DNA of 64,000 nt from Polaromonas eurypsychrophila (GCF_014641715.1 NZ_BMIG01000004.1:248001-312000), one strand, 5' to 3'. Positions 36,046-45,599 are shown, numbered from the stretch's first letter. The notes: generated by a model from the letters alone, not told the origin. A program made the numbers and translations.

Positions 36046-36741
36046 TTACTTCTTGGCAACAGGCTTGGCAGCATCAGCCTTGGCGCCGGCTTTGGCGTCC
36101 TTGGCGGCAGCAGCTTTGGCTGCTTTCGGATCGACCGGTGCGGCGGCTGCAGCGGCTGCAGCAGCATCGGCTTCGGCTTCTTCCGACACGGAAGACACAG
36201 ACACCAGCACCGGGTTGTCCTGGCCCTTGGCCACAAATTTCACGCCTTTTGGCAGCGTGATGTCCTTGAGGTGCAGCGGGCTGCCTTTTTTCAGGCCGCT
36301 CAGATCGACAGCGATGAATTCAGGCAGGTCTTTGGGCAGGCAGGAAATGCTCAGCTCGGTCATCACATGGTTGACCAGGCAGTTTTCCGTTTTGACCGCA
36401 GGAGACTCTTCTTCACCGCTGTAGTGCAGCGGCACTTTCATGGTCAGGCGGGTCCGGGCGTCCACACGCTGGAAGTCAATGTGCAGGATCAGTTGCTTGA
36501 ACGGATGCATCTGAAGATCGCGCAGCAGAACCTTTTCGGTTTTCCCGCCCATTTCCATCTCGAGGACGGAAGCGTGGAAAGCTTCTTTCTTGATGGCGTG
36601 GAACAAGGCGTTGTGATCGAGTTCGATCAGCGCCGGCTCACCGGTGCCACCATAAACAATACCGGGCGTGCGGCCGGTGATGCGGAGACGGCGGCTCGCA
36701 CCCGTGCCCTGCTTGGCGCGCTCAAAAGCGACGAATTTCAT
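36046..36741 (-). CDS. rplY: Ribosomal protein L25/general stress protein Ctc
   Basis: A 231-residue L25 of the two-domain (Ctc/TL5) type that binds 5S rRNA. The N-terminal L25 domain starts [20 protein letters not shown]; the C-terminal TL5 domain runs to about 185, followed by an Ala/Lys/Pro-rich tail ending [11 protein letters not shown]. It is flanked by two copies of the family C element and has its own strong terminator, so it looks like an independently expressed unit between prs and pth. Confidence 0.95.
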   Translation of the reverse strand: MKFVAFERAKQGTGASRRLRITGRTPGIVYGGTGEPALIELDHNALFHAIKKEAFHASVLEMEMGGKTEKVLLRDLQMHPFKQLILHIDFQRVDARTRLTMKVPLHYSGEEESPAVKTENCLVNHVMTELSISCLPKDLPEFIAVDLSGLKKGSPLHLKDITLPKGVKFVAKGQDNPVLVSVSSVSEEAEADAAAAAAAAAPVDPKAAKAAAAKDAKAGAKADAAKPVAKK

Positions 36742-36786
36742 AATCTTCTCCAAAAGAGGTAAGCCGCGACCAGCTCACCCTGACTT

Positions 36787-36931
36787 GGAAAGTCCCATAA
36801 ATCCAGTTCTTGGGCGCATGGCGGCGTTTCGCGGTGCCCGGAATCCTCATGCACTGAAGTGCATTCCGGTGTCCTGCGCTCCGGGCACCTTGCCCTGCAT
36901 CCCAATAATCGAATTTCTGAAACCTTCCGTA
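36787..36931 (+). repeat. ~145-bp dispersed element, family C, copy 2
   Basis: Begins GGAAAGTCCCATAAATCCAG and ends ATTTCTGAAACCTTCCG, with the core GGCGCATGGCGGCGTTTCG and GCACTGAAGTGCATTCC. It is in the same orientation as copy 1 and about 970 bp away, so the two copies bracket rplY. It lies just upstream of the rplY start and may contribute its promoter. Confidence 0.8.
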
Positions 36932-36955
36932 AAAAAGCTGCACAAAAAATGCAGC
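36931..36955 (-). terminator. Rho-independent terminator after prs
   Basis: On the minus strand GCTGCA...TGCAGC is followed by TTTTTTA, immediately downstream of the prs stop. It has a short stem with a loop of seven T/G residues and is moderately strong. Confidence 0.75.
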
Positions 36956-36972
36956 CGGCTTTTTGTCCCGGA

Positions 36973-37947
36973 TCAGAACAGGTTGTCCTGGTCCGAAAAC
37001 AAACTCATGACCGACTCTCCGTTGGCGATGCGCTGGATGGTTTCGGCAATCAGCGGGGCCACGGAGAGTTGGCGAATTTTCTTGCAGTCCTGCGCGCTCT
37101 GGCTCAGCGGAATGGTGTTGGTGATCACCACCTCGTCGAGCGCGTCGCCTTGCGCAATGCGTTCAATCGCCGGGCCTGAAAAAATCGGGTGCGTGCAATA
37201 CGCGTAAACTTTTTTGGCGCCGCGCTCCTTGAGCACCTCGGCAGCTTTGACCAGCGTGCCGGCGGTGTCGATCATGTCGTCCATGATCACGCAGTTGCGC
37301 CCATCAATGTCGCCGATCACATGCATCACTTCCGACACATTGGCCTTGGGCCGACGTTTGTCGATGATGGCCATGTCGCAACCGAGCTGCTTGGCCAGCG
37401 CACGTGCGCGCACCACGCCGCCCACGTCGGGCGAGACTACCATCAGGTCGTTGTAGTCCTTCTGGCGCAGGTCGCCCAGCAGCACCGGTGAGGCGTAGAT
37501 GTTGTCCACCGGAATGTCGAAGAAGCCCTGGATCTGGTCGGCATGCAGGTCCATGGTCAAAACACGCGAGACACCGACGGCCTGCAGCATGTTGGCCACC
37601 ACCTTGGCGGTGATGGGCACGCGGGCTGAGCGCGGACGGCGGTCCTGGCGGGCGTAGCCGAAGTAGGGGATGACGGCGGAAATGCGTTCTGCGGAAGCGC
37701 GCTTGAGCGCGTCCACCATGATCAGCAACTCCATCAGGTTTTCGTTGGTTGGCGCGCAGGTTGACTGGACCACAAACACATCGCGCGCGCGCACGTTCTG
37801 CTGAATCTCGACCGTTACTTCGCCGTCCGAAAAACGCCCGACATGGGCCGCACCCAGCGAGATGCCCAAATGCTGGGCAATTTCAGAGGCCATGCCCGGA
37901 TTGGCATTGCCGGTGAAAAGCATGAAGTCGGGATGGTGCGTTTGCAT
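36973..37947 (-). CDS. prs: Ribose-phosphate pyrophosphokinase
   Basis: The 324-residue PRPP synthase that supplies PRPP for purines, pyrimidines, His and Trp. Motifs are [13 protein letters not shown] at the N-terminus, the ATP/Mg-binding loop [33 protein letters not shown] (ribose-5-phosphate site) and the flexible loop [14 protein letters not shown]. Normal class I length. It heads the prs-rplY-pth region, with tRNA-Gln upstream. Confidence 0.97.
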   Translation of the reverse strand: MQTHHPDFMLFTGNANPGMASEIAQHLGISLGAAHVGRFSDGEVTVEIQQNVRARDVFVVQSTCAPTNENLMELLIMVDALKRASAERISAVIPYFGYARQDRRPRSARVPITAKVVANMLQAVGVSRVLTMDLHADQIQGFFDIPVDNIYASPVLLGDLRQKDYNDLMVVSPDVGGVVRARALAKQLGCDMAIIDKRRPKANVSEVMHVIGDIDGRNCVIMDDMIDTAGTLVKAAEVLKERGAKKVYAYCTHPIFSGPAIERIAQGDALDEVVITNTIPLSQSAQDCKKIRQLSVAPLIAETIQRIANGESVMSLFSDQDNLF

Positions 37948-38193
37948 GTGGGGCCCAGCGGATGTCTAGGTAGGAAATCGTGGCTGAAATCAGGTTGGCA
38001 ATAAAAGCATCAAAACACGGACGCAGTGTGCCCATTCCATGTCACGGCGGCTTATCCGCAGGATCGGGCTTGCGATCCATCCCTCGAAGGGCGTGACCGA
38101 AGCCGTGAGGCCAAAGACATTCAACAGTCAGCGAGCACGGACCCGGTTTTCGTCGGGTCTAAAAACACGGGCCTCACAGGGACCCGAAAATTT

Positions 38194-38270
38194 TGGCAGG
38201 GGTGGAAGGAGTCGAACCTGCGAATGCCGGAATCAAAATCCGGTGCCTTAACCAACTTGGCGACACCCCT
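38194..38270 (-). tRNA. tRNA-Gln (anticodon TTG)
   Basis: A 77-base tRNA with an encoded CCA end. The anticodon stem CCGGA/TCCGG brackets TTTTGAT with anticodon TTG; the D-arm and the T-arm (GGTTCGACTCC) are canonical. The acceptor stem pairs AGGGGTG with CACCCCT, giving an A1-U72 pair (E. coli tRNA-Gln has U1-A72). It is transcribed toward prs. Confidence 0.93.
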
Positions 38271-38343
38271 ACACAGGTCAGCTACAGAATCTGCAACTAA
38301 CCCTTAATCGTTGTTCATGAAGATACATTTCATGGCCGTTATG

Positions 38344-39207
38344 TTACCAACCGGCCAGAGGATGCATCTCCAGGTTGCTGCACTTGTGGACCTGCCAGCC
38401 GCCGGGAGCGACCGCCAATTCCATCTTGTGCGGCAAATGCGCAAAAACAGCACTTCCCGAGCCAGTCATACGGCCCTGTAATCCTTGCATGGAGAGCCAG
38501 TCAAGTGACTGGCCAACCTGCGGACACAGAGTCTGCGCGACTGGCTGCAGGTCGTTGTGGCCGAATCCGTAAATACGACCTTCACAGTGTGCAGCAAAGC
38601 CTCGGATTGTAGCAGTTTCTGTATCGCGTTTGAGCTGCGGCGCCTTGAAAATCGCGTCGGTCGGCAGCCCGGCCGGTGGTTTCACGACCACAAAACGTGC
38701 TGGCGGCAAAGTCAGCGGCGTGATTTTTTCGCCGATGCCTTCGACCCAGGCATGGCTGCCACCTAAAAAGAACGGCACATCCGCCCCCAGGCCGAGGGCG
38801 ATCTCCTGCAGCTTTCCGGGCGGCAGTGTCACGCCCCAAAGGCGCTGCAGGGCCAGGAGGCAGCTGGCCGCATCCGATGAGCCGCCGCCCATGCCCGCCT
38901 GCGAGGGAATTCGCTTGTCCAGCCAGATGTTGGCGCCCAGGGGGGTGGCGCTGGCGAGTTGCAGCGCGCGCGCCGCGCGCACCACAAGGTCCTCGGCTGG
39001 CAGAGCGGGGTTCGGCGTGCCCACGTCGCTGCGCGTGATGCGGCCGTCGCTGCGCAACTCGAAATGCAGGGTGTCGCACCAGTCGATCAGCATGAACACT
39101 GATTGCAGCAGGTGGTAGCCGTCGGCCCGACGTCCGTTAATGTGCAGAAACAGGTTGAGCTTGGCCGGCGCCGCGACGTCGTAGATCGCCTTCAGGGCGG
39201 AGCTCAT
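38344..39207 (-). CDS. ispE: 4-diphosphocytidyl-2-C-methyl-D-erythritol kinase
   Basis: A 287-residue GHMP kinase of the MEP isoprenoid pathway. It has the substrate motif APAKLNLFLHINGRRADGYH, the glycine-rich loop IPSQAGMGGGSSDAAS (GHMP signature) and the C-terminal MTGSGSAVFA. The start at 39207 overlaps the lolB stop (ATGA). The order lolB-ispE-tRNA-prs-rplY-pth is standard in betaproteobacteria. Confidence 0.96.
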   Translation of the reverse strand: MSSALKAIYDVAAPAKLNLFLHINGRRADGYHLLQSVFMLIDWCDTLHFELRSDGRITRSDVGTPNPALPAEDLVVRAARALQLASATPLGANIWLDKRIPSQAGMGGGSSDAASCLLALQRLWGVTLPPGKLQEIALGLGADVPFFLGGSHAWVEGIGEKITPLTLPPARFVVVKPPAGLPTDAIFKAPQLKRDTETATIRGFAAHCEGRIYGFGHNDLQPVAQTLCPQVGQSLDWLSMQGLQGRMTGSGSAVFAHLPHKMELAVAPGGWQVHKCSNLEMHPLAGW

Positions 39208-39731
39208 TGCGCCAGCACGATGCGCAGGTCGGTGCGCGGTTGTGGCGTGGTCCGGCTGGCCGAAATGCGGCCCTCGGCCTGTTGTGACAGGTCGGCGCTC
39301 CAGCCGGCCAGCGCGATGTTTTTGCCAGCCAGCCAGTCAAACAGGGCCGCCAGGGGAAGTGCCGCGCCGGTGACTTTTTCAATCAGTGCGTCGACCGAAT
39401 CAAACCGCTGGACCTGGCCGCCGGAGTCGAGCACAGCTTCCCCCGGCGACCAGCGCAGGACGGCCAGGCTGGTGCCCAGCGGACTGTTCAGCACCAGTTC
39501 ACCTTGCGCCGGGGTGCCGCGCAACTCAAAACCGGCGAAAAACGCCTGTACAGGATCACTCTGCACCTGCAGGCTGATGCGCCCTGACCAGACCGAATTT
39601 TTAGCTTCATTTTGGCCTTCAGCCCTTGGCTGATGGGCGCAGCCAGCTATAAAAATAGTAGCAAACAGCAGGGAGGAAGCGAGGGCCTGGCGCAGGCACG
39701 GCAAAGTGGGCAAATCAGGAACTCCAGCCAA
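39204..39731 (-). CDS. lolB: Outer-membrane lipoprotein localisation factor LolB, with a repeat-derived lipobox
   Basis: A 175-residue lipoprotein that accepts lipoproteins from LolA at the outer membrane. It has a signal peptide with lipobox IAGC (Cys about residue 31), then the LolB fold with WSGRISLQVQSDPVQAFFAG and LLNSPLGTSLAVL-type strands (shown here as VLNSPLGTSLAVLRWSP). The identification agrees with the gene order lolB-ispE. The coding bases 39597-39662, which specify ATIFIAGCAHQPRAEGQNE, are a family A repeat copy, so the lipidation site is encoded by a dispersed repeat. Confidence 0.9.
   Translation of the reverse strand: MAGVPDLPTLPCLRQALASSLLFATIFIAGCAHQPRAEGQNEAKNSVWSGRISLQVQSDPVQAFFAGFELRGTPAQGELVLNSPLGTSLAVLRWSPGEAVLDSGGQVQRFDSVDALIEKVTGAALPLAALFDWLAGKNIALAGWSADLSQQAEGRISASRTTPQPRTDLRIVLAQ
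39597..39662 (-). repeat. Dispersed repeat, family A, encoding the LolB lipobox
   Basis: On the minus strand GCTACTATTTTTATAGCTGG, CTGCGCCCATCAGCCAAGGG, CTGAAGGCC. It fits the family A consensus closely (GCTACT, ATAGCTG, AAGGGCT, AGGC) and is in the sense orientation relative to lolB, in the frame that yields IAGCA. Confidence 0.75.
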
Positions 39732-39738
39732 CGATGGC

Positions 39739-41526
39739 TTACAGCTTGACCCGAAGGCGTTTCAGCGTTTCGAGCAGGGTTTCGTTCTCCGGGTTGAGCA
39801 GCATGCCTTCTTTCCAGACGGCGATCGCCTTGTCGCGTTGGCCCAGGCTCCACATGACCTCGCCATAATGCGCAGCGATTTCAGCATCGGGCTTGGCCTT
39901 GTAAGCGACTTCAAAAATCCTGACGGCTTCAGCCTTGTTGCCTAGGCGGAATTCGACCCAGCCCAAGCTGTCCTGGATGAAGGGGTCGGCCGGCGCAAAT
40001 TCCAGCGCTTTCTGGATCAACTGCCGGGCCTCGGGCAGGCGCACATTGCGCTCGGCCAGCGAGTAACCAAGCGCGTTGTAGGCGTGGTGGTAATCGGGCT
40101 TGAGCTGGACCAATTGACGCAGCAGCCGTTCCATTTCAGCCAGGGAGCCAAGTTTTTCGGCCATCATGGCCTGGTCGTAAAGCAGCTCGGGTTCGGTCGG
40201 GAACTTCATGACCGCCTGCGCCAGCAAGTCGTACGCGCTTTTGTATTCCTTCTGATCGCGAAGCAGGGAGATTTCTGCCATCAGTTTGATGCGCGCATCC
40301 TCGGGCTTGCGCTCAGGCAAAGCCCGGATCAACTGGCGGGCTTCCGCCAGCTTGCCCTGCCTGGCCAGCAGTGAGGCGCGCCGGCTCTGGGCCTGCACCA
40401 GCTCCTGCGAGTTGGAAATTTTCGCCAGCCAGCTTTCGGCGCCGGCAAAATCCTTGCGCTTTTCGGCTAACTGGGCCAGCGAGAGGTAAGCCTGGGACAG
40501 GCCACGCGTGGCCTGCTCGTTTTGTTCGCCCTGCTGGGCCAACTCGACGTAACGCAGAAGTGAGGTCTGCGACGCTGCGAGCTGGTTGTCCTGCAACTGC
40601 AGGGAGCCCAGCACCAGCCAACCTTCCGGATACTCGGGTTTTTCACGGGTAACCACCTGCAACTGCGCGCTGGCCTCGGCATACCGCTGTGTATCAAGCA
40701 AGTTGCGTGCATAGGCCATGCGGATGTCTGGCAAAGCTCGGGCATTGCCTTCGAGGTATTTTTTGACCAAGGTTTCGGCGCGCGGGAGTTTGGGGTCCAT
40801 CAACTCCAGTGCCAGCAGGGCAGGACCTTCGGCGGTCGCTTCCGCTATCTGCGCGCGTTCGCTGGCGTCCAGCGCGCCCATTGGCTCACCGGCCGCCAGC
40901 CGCATGCGGCCGACGGCGGTCCAGGCTGCGGCGCTGGTGGCCGGTGCGGCCAAGGGGTCGGTCAGCGCCTGCTCAAGCACACCTGCAGCCAGTTTTTTAT
41001 CAGCCGCCCTGGCATACAGCCGCGGTAGTGTGGCGATGACCTGCGACTGCTCCATCAGGGGAGTCAGCTTCAGTTCAGTACGCAGGGGTTCCACGGTTTC
41101 GGTGATGCGGTTCAGCGCGATCAGAATTTGCAGCACATAACGGTTGGCCTCGCGCGAAGCCGGCAGCGCCTGGCGCCAGGCTTGCGCCGCCTGCAGGGCG
41201 GCATCTCCGGAGCGCGATTGCAGTGCAATGTCGGCAGCGCGCTGGTAGAGCTGAGGGTCTTTGGTCTTGCGTGCGGCGTCCAGGATCAGCGCAAAACCCG
41301 CCGACGGTTCGCCAGCCCGGGTGTTGATCTCACCGATCAGCAACTGGTAGAACAACTCGCCGTCCAGACTGGAGGGTGCTGGCGGCGCCAGAGCTGCCGC
41401 GGGGGCTTCCGGGCGGGCAGCTTCCGGCAGTGCTGGCGGCACCGTCTGGGCGGGTTGGGCCACGGCTGGCGGCAGGGCCAAGCAAAGCGCAGAAAGCGCG
41501 GTCAGGGCGCAGATCAGTTGTTTCAT
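39739..41526 (-). CDS. TPR-repeat periplasmic protein
   Basis: A 595-residue exported protein. It has an N-terminal signal peptide (MKQLICALTALSALCLALPP), then a Pro/Ala-rich linker and at least eight degenerate tetratricopeptide repeats (about 80-590) with ALGYSLAERNVRLPEARQLI and DSLGWVEFRLGNKAEAVRIF as clear examples. TPR proteins scaffold other proteins; this one lies upstream of lolB-ispE in the same direction, as its homologues usually do. No catalytic domain. The start at 41526 is set by the signal peptide. Confidence 0.88.
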   Translation of the reverse strand: MKQLICALTALSALCLALPPAVAQPAQTVPPALPEAARPEAPAAALAPPAPSSLDGELFYQLLIGEINTRAGEPSAGFALILDAARKTKDPQLYQRAADIALQSRSGDAALQAAQAWRQALPASREANRYVLQILIALNRITETVEPLRTELKLTPLMEQSQVIATLPRLYARAADKKLAAGVLEQALTDPLAAPATSAAAWTAVGRMRLAAGEPMGALDASERAQIAEATAEGPALLALELMDPKLPRAETLVKKYLEGNARALPDIRMAYARNLLDTQRYAEASAQLQVVTREKPEYPEGWLVLGSLQLQDNQLAASQTSLLRYVELAQQGEQNEQATRGLSQAYLSLAQLAEKRKDFAGAESWLAKISNSQELVQAQSRRASLLARQGKLAEARQLIRALPERKPEDARIKLMAEISLLRDQKEYKSAYDLLAQAVMKFPTEPELLYDQAMMAEKLGSLAEMERLLRQLVQLKPDYHHAYNALGYSLAERNVRLPEARQLIQKALEFAPADPFIQDSLGWVEFRLGNKAEAVRIFEVAYKAKPDAEIAAHYGEVMWSLGQRDKAIAVWKEGMLLNPENETLLETLKRLRVKL

Positions 41527-41587
41527 CGAACCATGATAATTCAAGCTCCTTGCCCCTGCCGGGCATGTCAATGATTGCTGTAAGCCC

Positions 41588-42403
41588 ATGCCTGAACTGC
41601 CCGAAGTCGAAGTTACCCGTCTAAGCTTTGCTGACCGCATCGCCGGCGCAAAAATCATCAGCCTGCAGATGGGCAAGCCGCTGCGCTGGCCACTGGGCTG
41701 TGATCCCTCGAAGCTGGTCGGGCACACCGTGCTGCAGGTGCGCCGGCGCGGCAAATACCTGCTGCTCGACACCAGCGGTGGCCTGCTCCTGATTCACCTG
41801 GGCATGTCCGGCAGCCTGGGGTTTGCTCTGGACCTGCCCCCACCGGGCAAACATGATCACTTTGAGATGCGAACCACCGCTGGCAGCCTGCGACTGCATG
41901 ATCCGCGCCGTTTCGGCGCTGTCGTCTATGCATCTTCCGAGGACGATACCGGTGCGCGCAAGCTGCTCGGACGGCTCGGCGTGGAGCCGCTGGGCGAGGA
42001 CTTTGATGCGTTGGCTTTCCACGCGGCCCTGCAGTTGCGTCAAACCGCGATCAAGCAGGTGCTGCTGGGCGGCGAAATCGTAGTCGGAGTGGGCAATATC
42101 TATGCCTCCGAAGCCTTGTTCATGGCGGGGATTCGGCCGACGGTGCGGGCCGCGCGGCTCAGCAAACCACGCGCCGCCCGGCTGCATGCAGCGATCCGAG
42201 AGGTGCTGGCGCAAGCCGTGGCCAAAGGCGGCAGCACCTTGAAGGATTTTTCAAACGCGCAAGGCGACAGCGGTTATTTTCAGCTTGAAGCCCGGGTTTA
42301 TGACCGTACAGGCCTGCCGTGCAAGGTCTGCTTGGCGCCCATACGCAGCATGCGGCAGGGTCAGCGCTCTACTTTTTTCTGTGTCAACTGTCAGAAACCC
42401 TGA
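41588..42403 (+). CDS. mutM: Formamidopyrimidine-DNA glycosylase (MutM/Fpg)
   Basis: A 271-residue bifunctional glycosylase/AP lyase that excises 8-oxoguanine. The N-terminus MPELPEVEV supplies the catalytic Pro2 and Glu3. It also has the Lys region [21 protein letters not shown] and a C-terminal zinc finger CxxC...CVNC (CKVC, CVNCQ). It is divergent from the TPR gene and followed by the dynamin-like gene and mutY, which repairs the A opposite 8-oxoG. Confidence 0.97.
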   Translation: MPELPEVEVTRLSFADRIAGAKIISLQMGKPLRWPLGCDPSKLVGHTVLQVRRRGKYLLLDTSGGLLLIHLGMSGSLGFALDLPPPGKHDHFEMRTTAGSLRLHDPRRFGAVVYASSEDDTGARKLLGRLGVEPLGEDFDALAFHAALQLRQTAIKQVLLGGEIVVGVGNIYASEALFMAGIRPTVRAARLSKPRAARLHAAIREVLAQAVAKGGSTLKDFSNAQGDSGYFQLEARVYDRTGLPCKVCLAPIRSMRQGQRSTFFCVNCQKP

Positions 42404-42477
42404 AAACCACACACAGTCGCTGATGGCCGATTCGGGTGAGCGATGCTATATTGTTTGACCTATGTCCACAGCCCACC

Positions 42478-44448
42478 ATGTCCTTTAACGAACAATTCGA
42501 CCAGCACGGCGCATGGCGGCGCGAATTTGCGCTGAGACTCAAGCTGTTGTCCGAATGGCTGAAAGACCACGACCTGATCAATGCCGCCGTGGAGGAGCGC
42601 CTGCTCCGGCTGGAAACGCAGGTGCGCTCCGACAAGGTCATGGTGGCTTTTGTCGCCGAGTTTTCGCGCGGCAAGTCCGAGTTGATCAATGCGATCTTTT
42701 TTGCCGGTTACGGTCGTCGCATCATGCCGGCCAGTGCCGGCCGAACCACCATGTGCCCGACCGAGCTGGGCTACGACGCGGACATCCCGCCCTGCCTGCG
42801 GCTGCTGCCTATCGAAACCCGGCTCAAGCCCCAGGCGCTGATGGAGTGGCGCGCGGTTCCCGAAAAATGGACGCGCGTGGACCTCGATGTGAACGACCCC
42901 GTGCAGCTTGCGCAGGCACTGGAGAAAGTTGCCGAGGTTCGCCACGTGACCCGTGACGAGGCCCGCGCGCTGGGCTTCTGGCATGACGACGCTCCCGAGG
43001 ACAATCCGCGGATCGATGCGCAAGGCATGGTCGAGGTGCCCAAGTGGCGCCATGCATTGATCAACATTGCCCATCCGCTGCTCAAGCAGGGCCTGGTCAT
43101 TCTCGATACCCCTGGCCTCAATGCGATAGGCGCGGAGCCGGAACTGACGGTCAGCCTGATTCCGCAGGCGCACGCTGTGGTGTTTATTCTCGCGGCCGAC
43201 ACCGGTGTCACGAAGTCAGACCTGGCGATCTGGCGCGAACACCTCGTCACTGACAGCGACGACAACGACGCCCGCCTGGTGGTGCTCAATAAAATTGACA
43301 CCTTGTGGGATGCGCTGAGCACACCCGCGCAGATTCAGGCTCAGATAGACCGGCAGCGGGCCACCTCGGCCGAAATCCTCGGTTTGCCGGTGTCTCAGGT
43401 GATTCCCGTCTCCGCGCAGAAAGGACTCGTGGCGAAAGTCACCGCCGACGACAAGTTGCTGCAGGCAAGCTGCCTGCCGGAGCTGGAGTTGGCGCTGGCG
43501 CAAGGTGTGATGGGGCAGCGGCAAAAAATTCTGCGTTCCGCAGTCACCGGTGGTATCACAGAGCTTCGTGCCGAGGCAGGCCGCGTCATCCATATTCGCC
43601 GGCGCGATCTGGCCGAGCAGATGATCGAGTTGCGTGGCCTGCGCGGCAAAAATACACAGGTCATCAAACACATGCGCTCGCGCATCGAGCAAGAGCAGCT
43701 CGAATTCAATACCAGCGGCGCCAAGATCCATGCGGTGCGCTCGATTCACCTGAAGTTGCTTCGGGAAGTGTTTACCCTGCTGGGTACGCCCACGCTGAAA
43801 TCCGAGCTGGCACAACTGACCGAAGTGCTCAAGCAGCCTGGCATCAAGCTGGGCGTCAAAAAGGCCTATGGGCAGACCTTTGGACGGCTGCACGAGAGCT
43901 TGAAAAATGCCCAGCGCACCAGTGCCGAGATCCAGAGCATGCTGGCTGGCACGTTCAAGCAGCTCAATGCCGAGTTCGGGTTTTCACTGCAAGCACCCAA
44001 AGAGCCCGAGATGTCCCAATTCATCGTTGATCTGGAGCAGATCGAACGCAGCCATTTGCAGTACCTGGGCGTTGCCAACATCCTCAAGCTGGCTCAGCCG
44101 GAGTTTTCCGAACGCCTGGTGCGTGCGCTGGCAACGCGCTTGCGGGTGGTGTACGAAACCGCGCTTGGCGAGGTCGAACTCTGGAACAAGTCGGCGGCTT
44201 CGCAGCTTGATGCCCAGTTGAAAGAGCGCCGTAAAAATTTCGGCCGCCGCATTGAGGCGATAGAGCGCATCCAACAGGCGGCCACTGGCCTTGATGAACG
44301 CATCGACGAAATTGAGCGTCACGAGCGCGAGGTCAACGAACTGGACGGCAAGCTCAATGATTTGACGGCGCAACTGACCAGCGCACCCGTCAGTCGGCAG
44401 AACCCTTCGCTGCACACCGAAGCTGCACCCTTGACCCAAGCCGCCTGA
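42478..44448 (+). CDS. Dynamin-family GTPase between mutM and mutY
   Basis: A 656-residue dynamin-like protein. The GTPase domain (about 50-290) has a P-loop AEFSRGKS (60-67, in which the usual first Gly is Ala), the G2 region SAGRTTMCPTEL with Thr90/91, G3 DTPGL (210-214) and G4 NKID (271-274). A helical stalk follows, with a predicted coiled coil at about 590-640. There is no obvious transmembrane or pleckstrin domain; bacterial dynamin-like proteins reshape or protect membranes. The ATG at 42478 is chosen over an upstream GTG (42436). It has little space before mutY and lies in the repair pair context. No mutational link to repair is known to me. Confidence 0.88.
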   Translation: MSFNEQFDQHGAWRREFALRLKLLSEWLKDHDLINAAVEERLLRLETQVRSDKVMVAFVAEFSRGKSELINAIFFAGYGRRIMPASAGRTTMCPTELGYDADIPPCLRLLPIETRLKPQALMEWRAVPEKWTRVDLDVNDPVQLAQALEKVAEVRHVTRDEARALGFWHDDAPEDNPRIDAQGMVEVPKWRHALINIAHPLLKQGLVILDTPGLNAIGAEPELTVSLIPQAHAVVFILAADTGVTKSDLAIWREHLVTDSDDNDARLVVLNKIDTLWDALSTPAQIQAQIDRQRATSAEILGLPVSQVIPVSAQKGLVAKVTADDKLLQASCLPELELALAQGVMGQRQKILRSAVTGGITELRAEAGRVIHIRRRDLAEQMIELRGLRGKNTQVIKHMRSRIEQEQLEFNTSGAKIHAVRSIHLKLLREVFTLLGTPTLKSELAQLTEVLKQPGIKLGVKKAYGQTFGRLHESLKNAQRTSAEIQSMLAGTFKQLNAEFGFSLQAPKEPEMSQFIVDLEQIERSHLQYLGVANILKLAQPEFSERLVRALATRLRVVYETALGEVELWNKSAASQLDAQLKERRKNFGRRIEAIERIQQAATGLDERIDEIERHEREVNELDGKLNDLTAQLTSAPVSRQNPSLHTEAAPLTQAA

Positions 44449-44459
44449 ATGAACGTGCG

Positions 44460-45599
44460 ATGGCGCTGACCCGCACGCGCCGCCTCGGCTCGTCCTCGCT
44501 TTCTTCCCGGAAAACCTCATTTGCCGACAGGTCTGAACCAGCGGGCGTAACTGCTGCGCTCACGCCTGCTTTTTCGACCCAGCTCGTGCGCTGGCAAAAA
44601 AGTCATGGCCGCCACAGCCTGCCCTGGCAGAACACGCGTGACCCCTACCGCGTCTGGTTGTCCGAGATCATGCTGCAGCAAACCCAGGTGGCGACGGTGC
44701 TGGACTACTACACGCGCTTTCTGCAGTGCTTTCCCGCAGTGGCCGACCTGGCCGCAGCAAAGTCGGACGAGGTGTTGGGCCTGTGGAGCGGCCTCGGTTA
44801 TTACAGCCGGGCCCGCAACCTTCACCGCTGCGCGCAGGACGTGGTGCGGCTGCATGGCGGGCAGTTTCCGCAGACGGCGGAGCTACTGCAAACCCTGCCG
44901 GGCATCGGGCCTTCAACGGCCGCAGCGATTGCCTCCTTTTGTTTTTCCGAACGTGTGGCCATCCTCGACGGCAACGTCAAACGCGTGCTGACGCGGTTGA
45001 CCGCTTTTTCCGGCGACCTCGCATCGAGCGCGCAGGAGCGCGCCTTGTTAGGCATCGCGACCGAACTGCTGCCGCGTCGCAAACTGCTGGAGGACATGCC
45101 GCGCTACACCCAGGGCATCATGGACCTGGGGGCATCCATCTGCACCAGCCGCCAGCCATCCTGCCTGTTGTGTCCTGTGCAGGGCCTTTGTCTGGGGTTG
45201 GCCGGCGGCGCGCCGGAGACTTATCCGGTCAAGACCCGCAAGCTCAAGCGCAGTGCCATGTCACTGAGCCTGCTGTGGGCCGAACGTAGCGACGGCGCGG
45301 TCTGGCTGGAGCGCCGACCCACAACCGGCATCTGGGGCGGGCTGTACTGTTTTCCGGTGTTCGCCAGTGAGGATGAACTGTTGGGCGCTTTGCCGGCAGC
45401 GCAGCAGAACAATCTGCAGGCTACTCCACCCTTTGTGCATGTGTTGACACACAAGGATTTGCGTTTGTCGCCGATGCGGCTGGCGCTGCCGGCCAGGCAG
45501 GCCGACACCCTGCGTCTCCCCGGCGACGGCGCCTGGTTGGCGCGGGACGCCTGGACGGCGCTGGGCCTGCCGGCGCCGATTCGCAAGCTGCTGGGGTAA
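44460..45599 (+). CDS. mutY: Adenine DNA glycosylase MutY
   Basis: A 379-residue glycosylase that removes A mispaired with 8-oxoG. It has the catalytic Glu in WLSEIMLQQTQVATV, helix-hairpin-helix LPGIGPSTAAAIASF, catalytic Asp in AILDGNVKRVLTR, the iron-sulfur cluster C-x6-C-x2-C-x5-C (CTSRQPSCLLCPVQGLC) and a C-terminal NUDIX-like domain. The N-terminus is about 30 residues longer than in E. coli (an Arg/Ser-rich extension). It lies 11 bases after the dynamin-like gene. Confidence 0.96.
   Translation: MALTRTRRLGSSSLSSRKTSFADRSEPAGVTAALTPAFSTQLVRWQKSHGRHSLPWQNTRDPYRVWLSEIMLQQTQVATVLDYYTRFLQCFPAVADLAAAKSDEVLGLWSGLGYYSRARNLHRCAQDVVRLHGGQFPQTAELLQTLPGIGPSTAAAIASFCFSERVAILDGNVKRVLTRLTAFSGDLASSAQERALLGIATELLPRRKLLEDMPRYTQGIMDLGASICTSRQPSCLLCPVQGLCLGLAGGAPETYPVKTRKLKRSAMSLSLLWAERSDGAVWLERRPTTGIWGGLYCFPVFASEDELLGALPAAQQNNLQATPPFVHVLTHKDLRLSPMRLALPARQADTLRLPGDGAWLARDAWTALGLPAPIRKLLG

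Noticed and set aside
35818..36931. The family C pair as the ends of a transposon carrying rplY.
   Set aside because: No transposase, both copies are direct repeats with similar complete sequences, and rplY is a core gene in its normal order; more likely two independent insertions or duplications.
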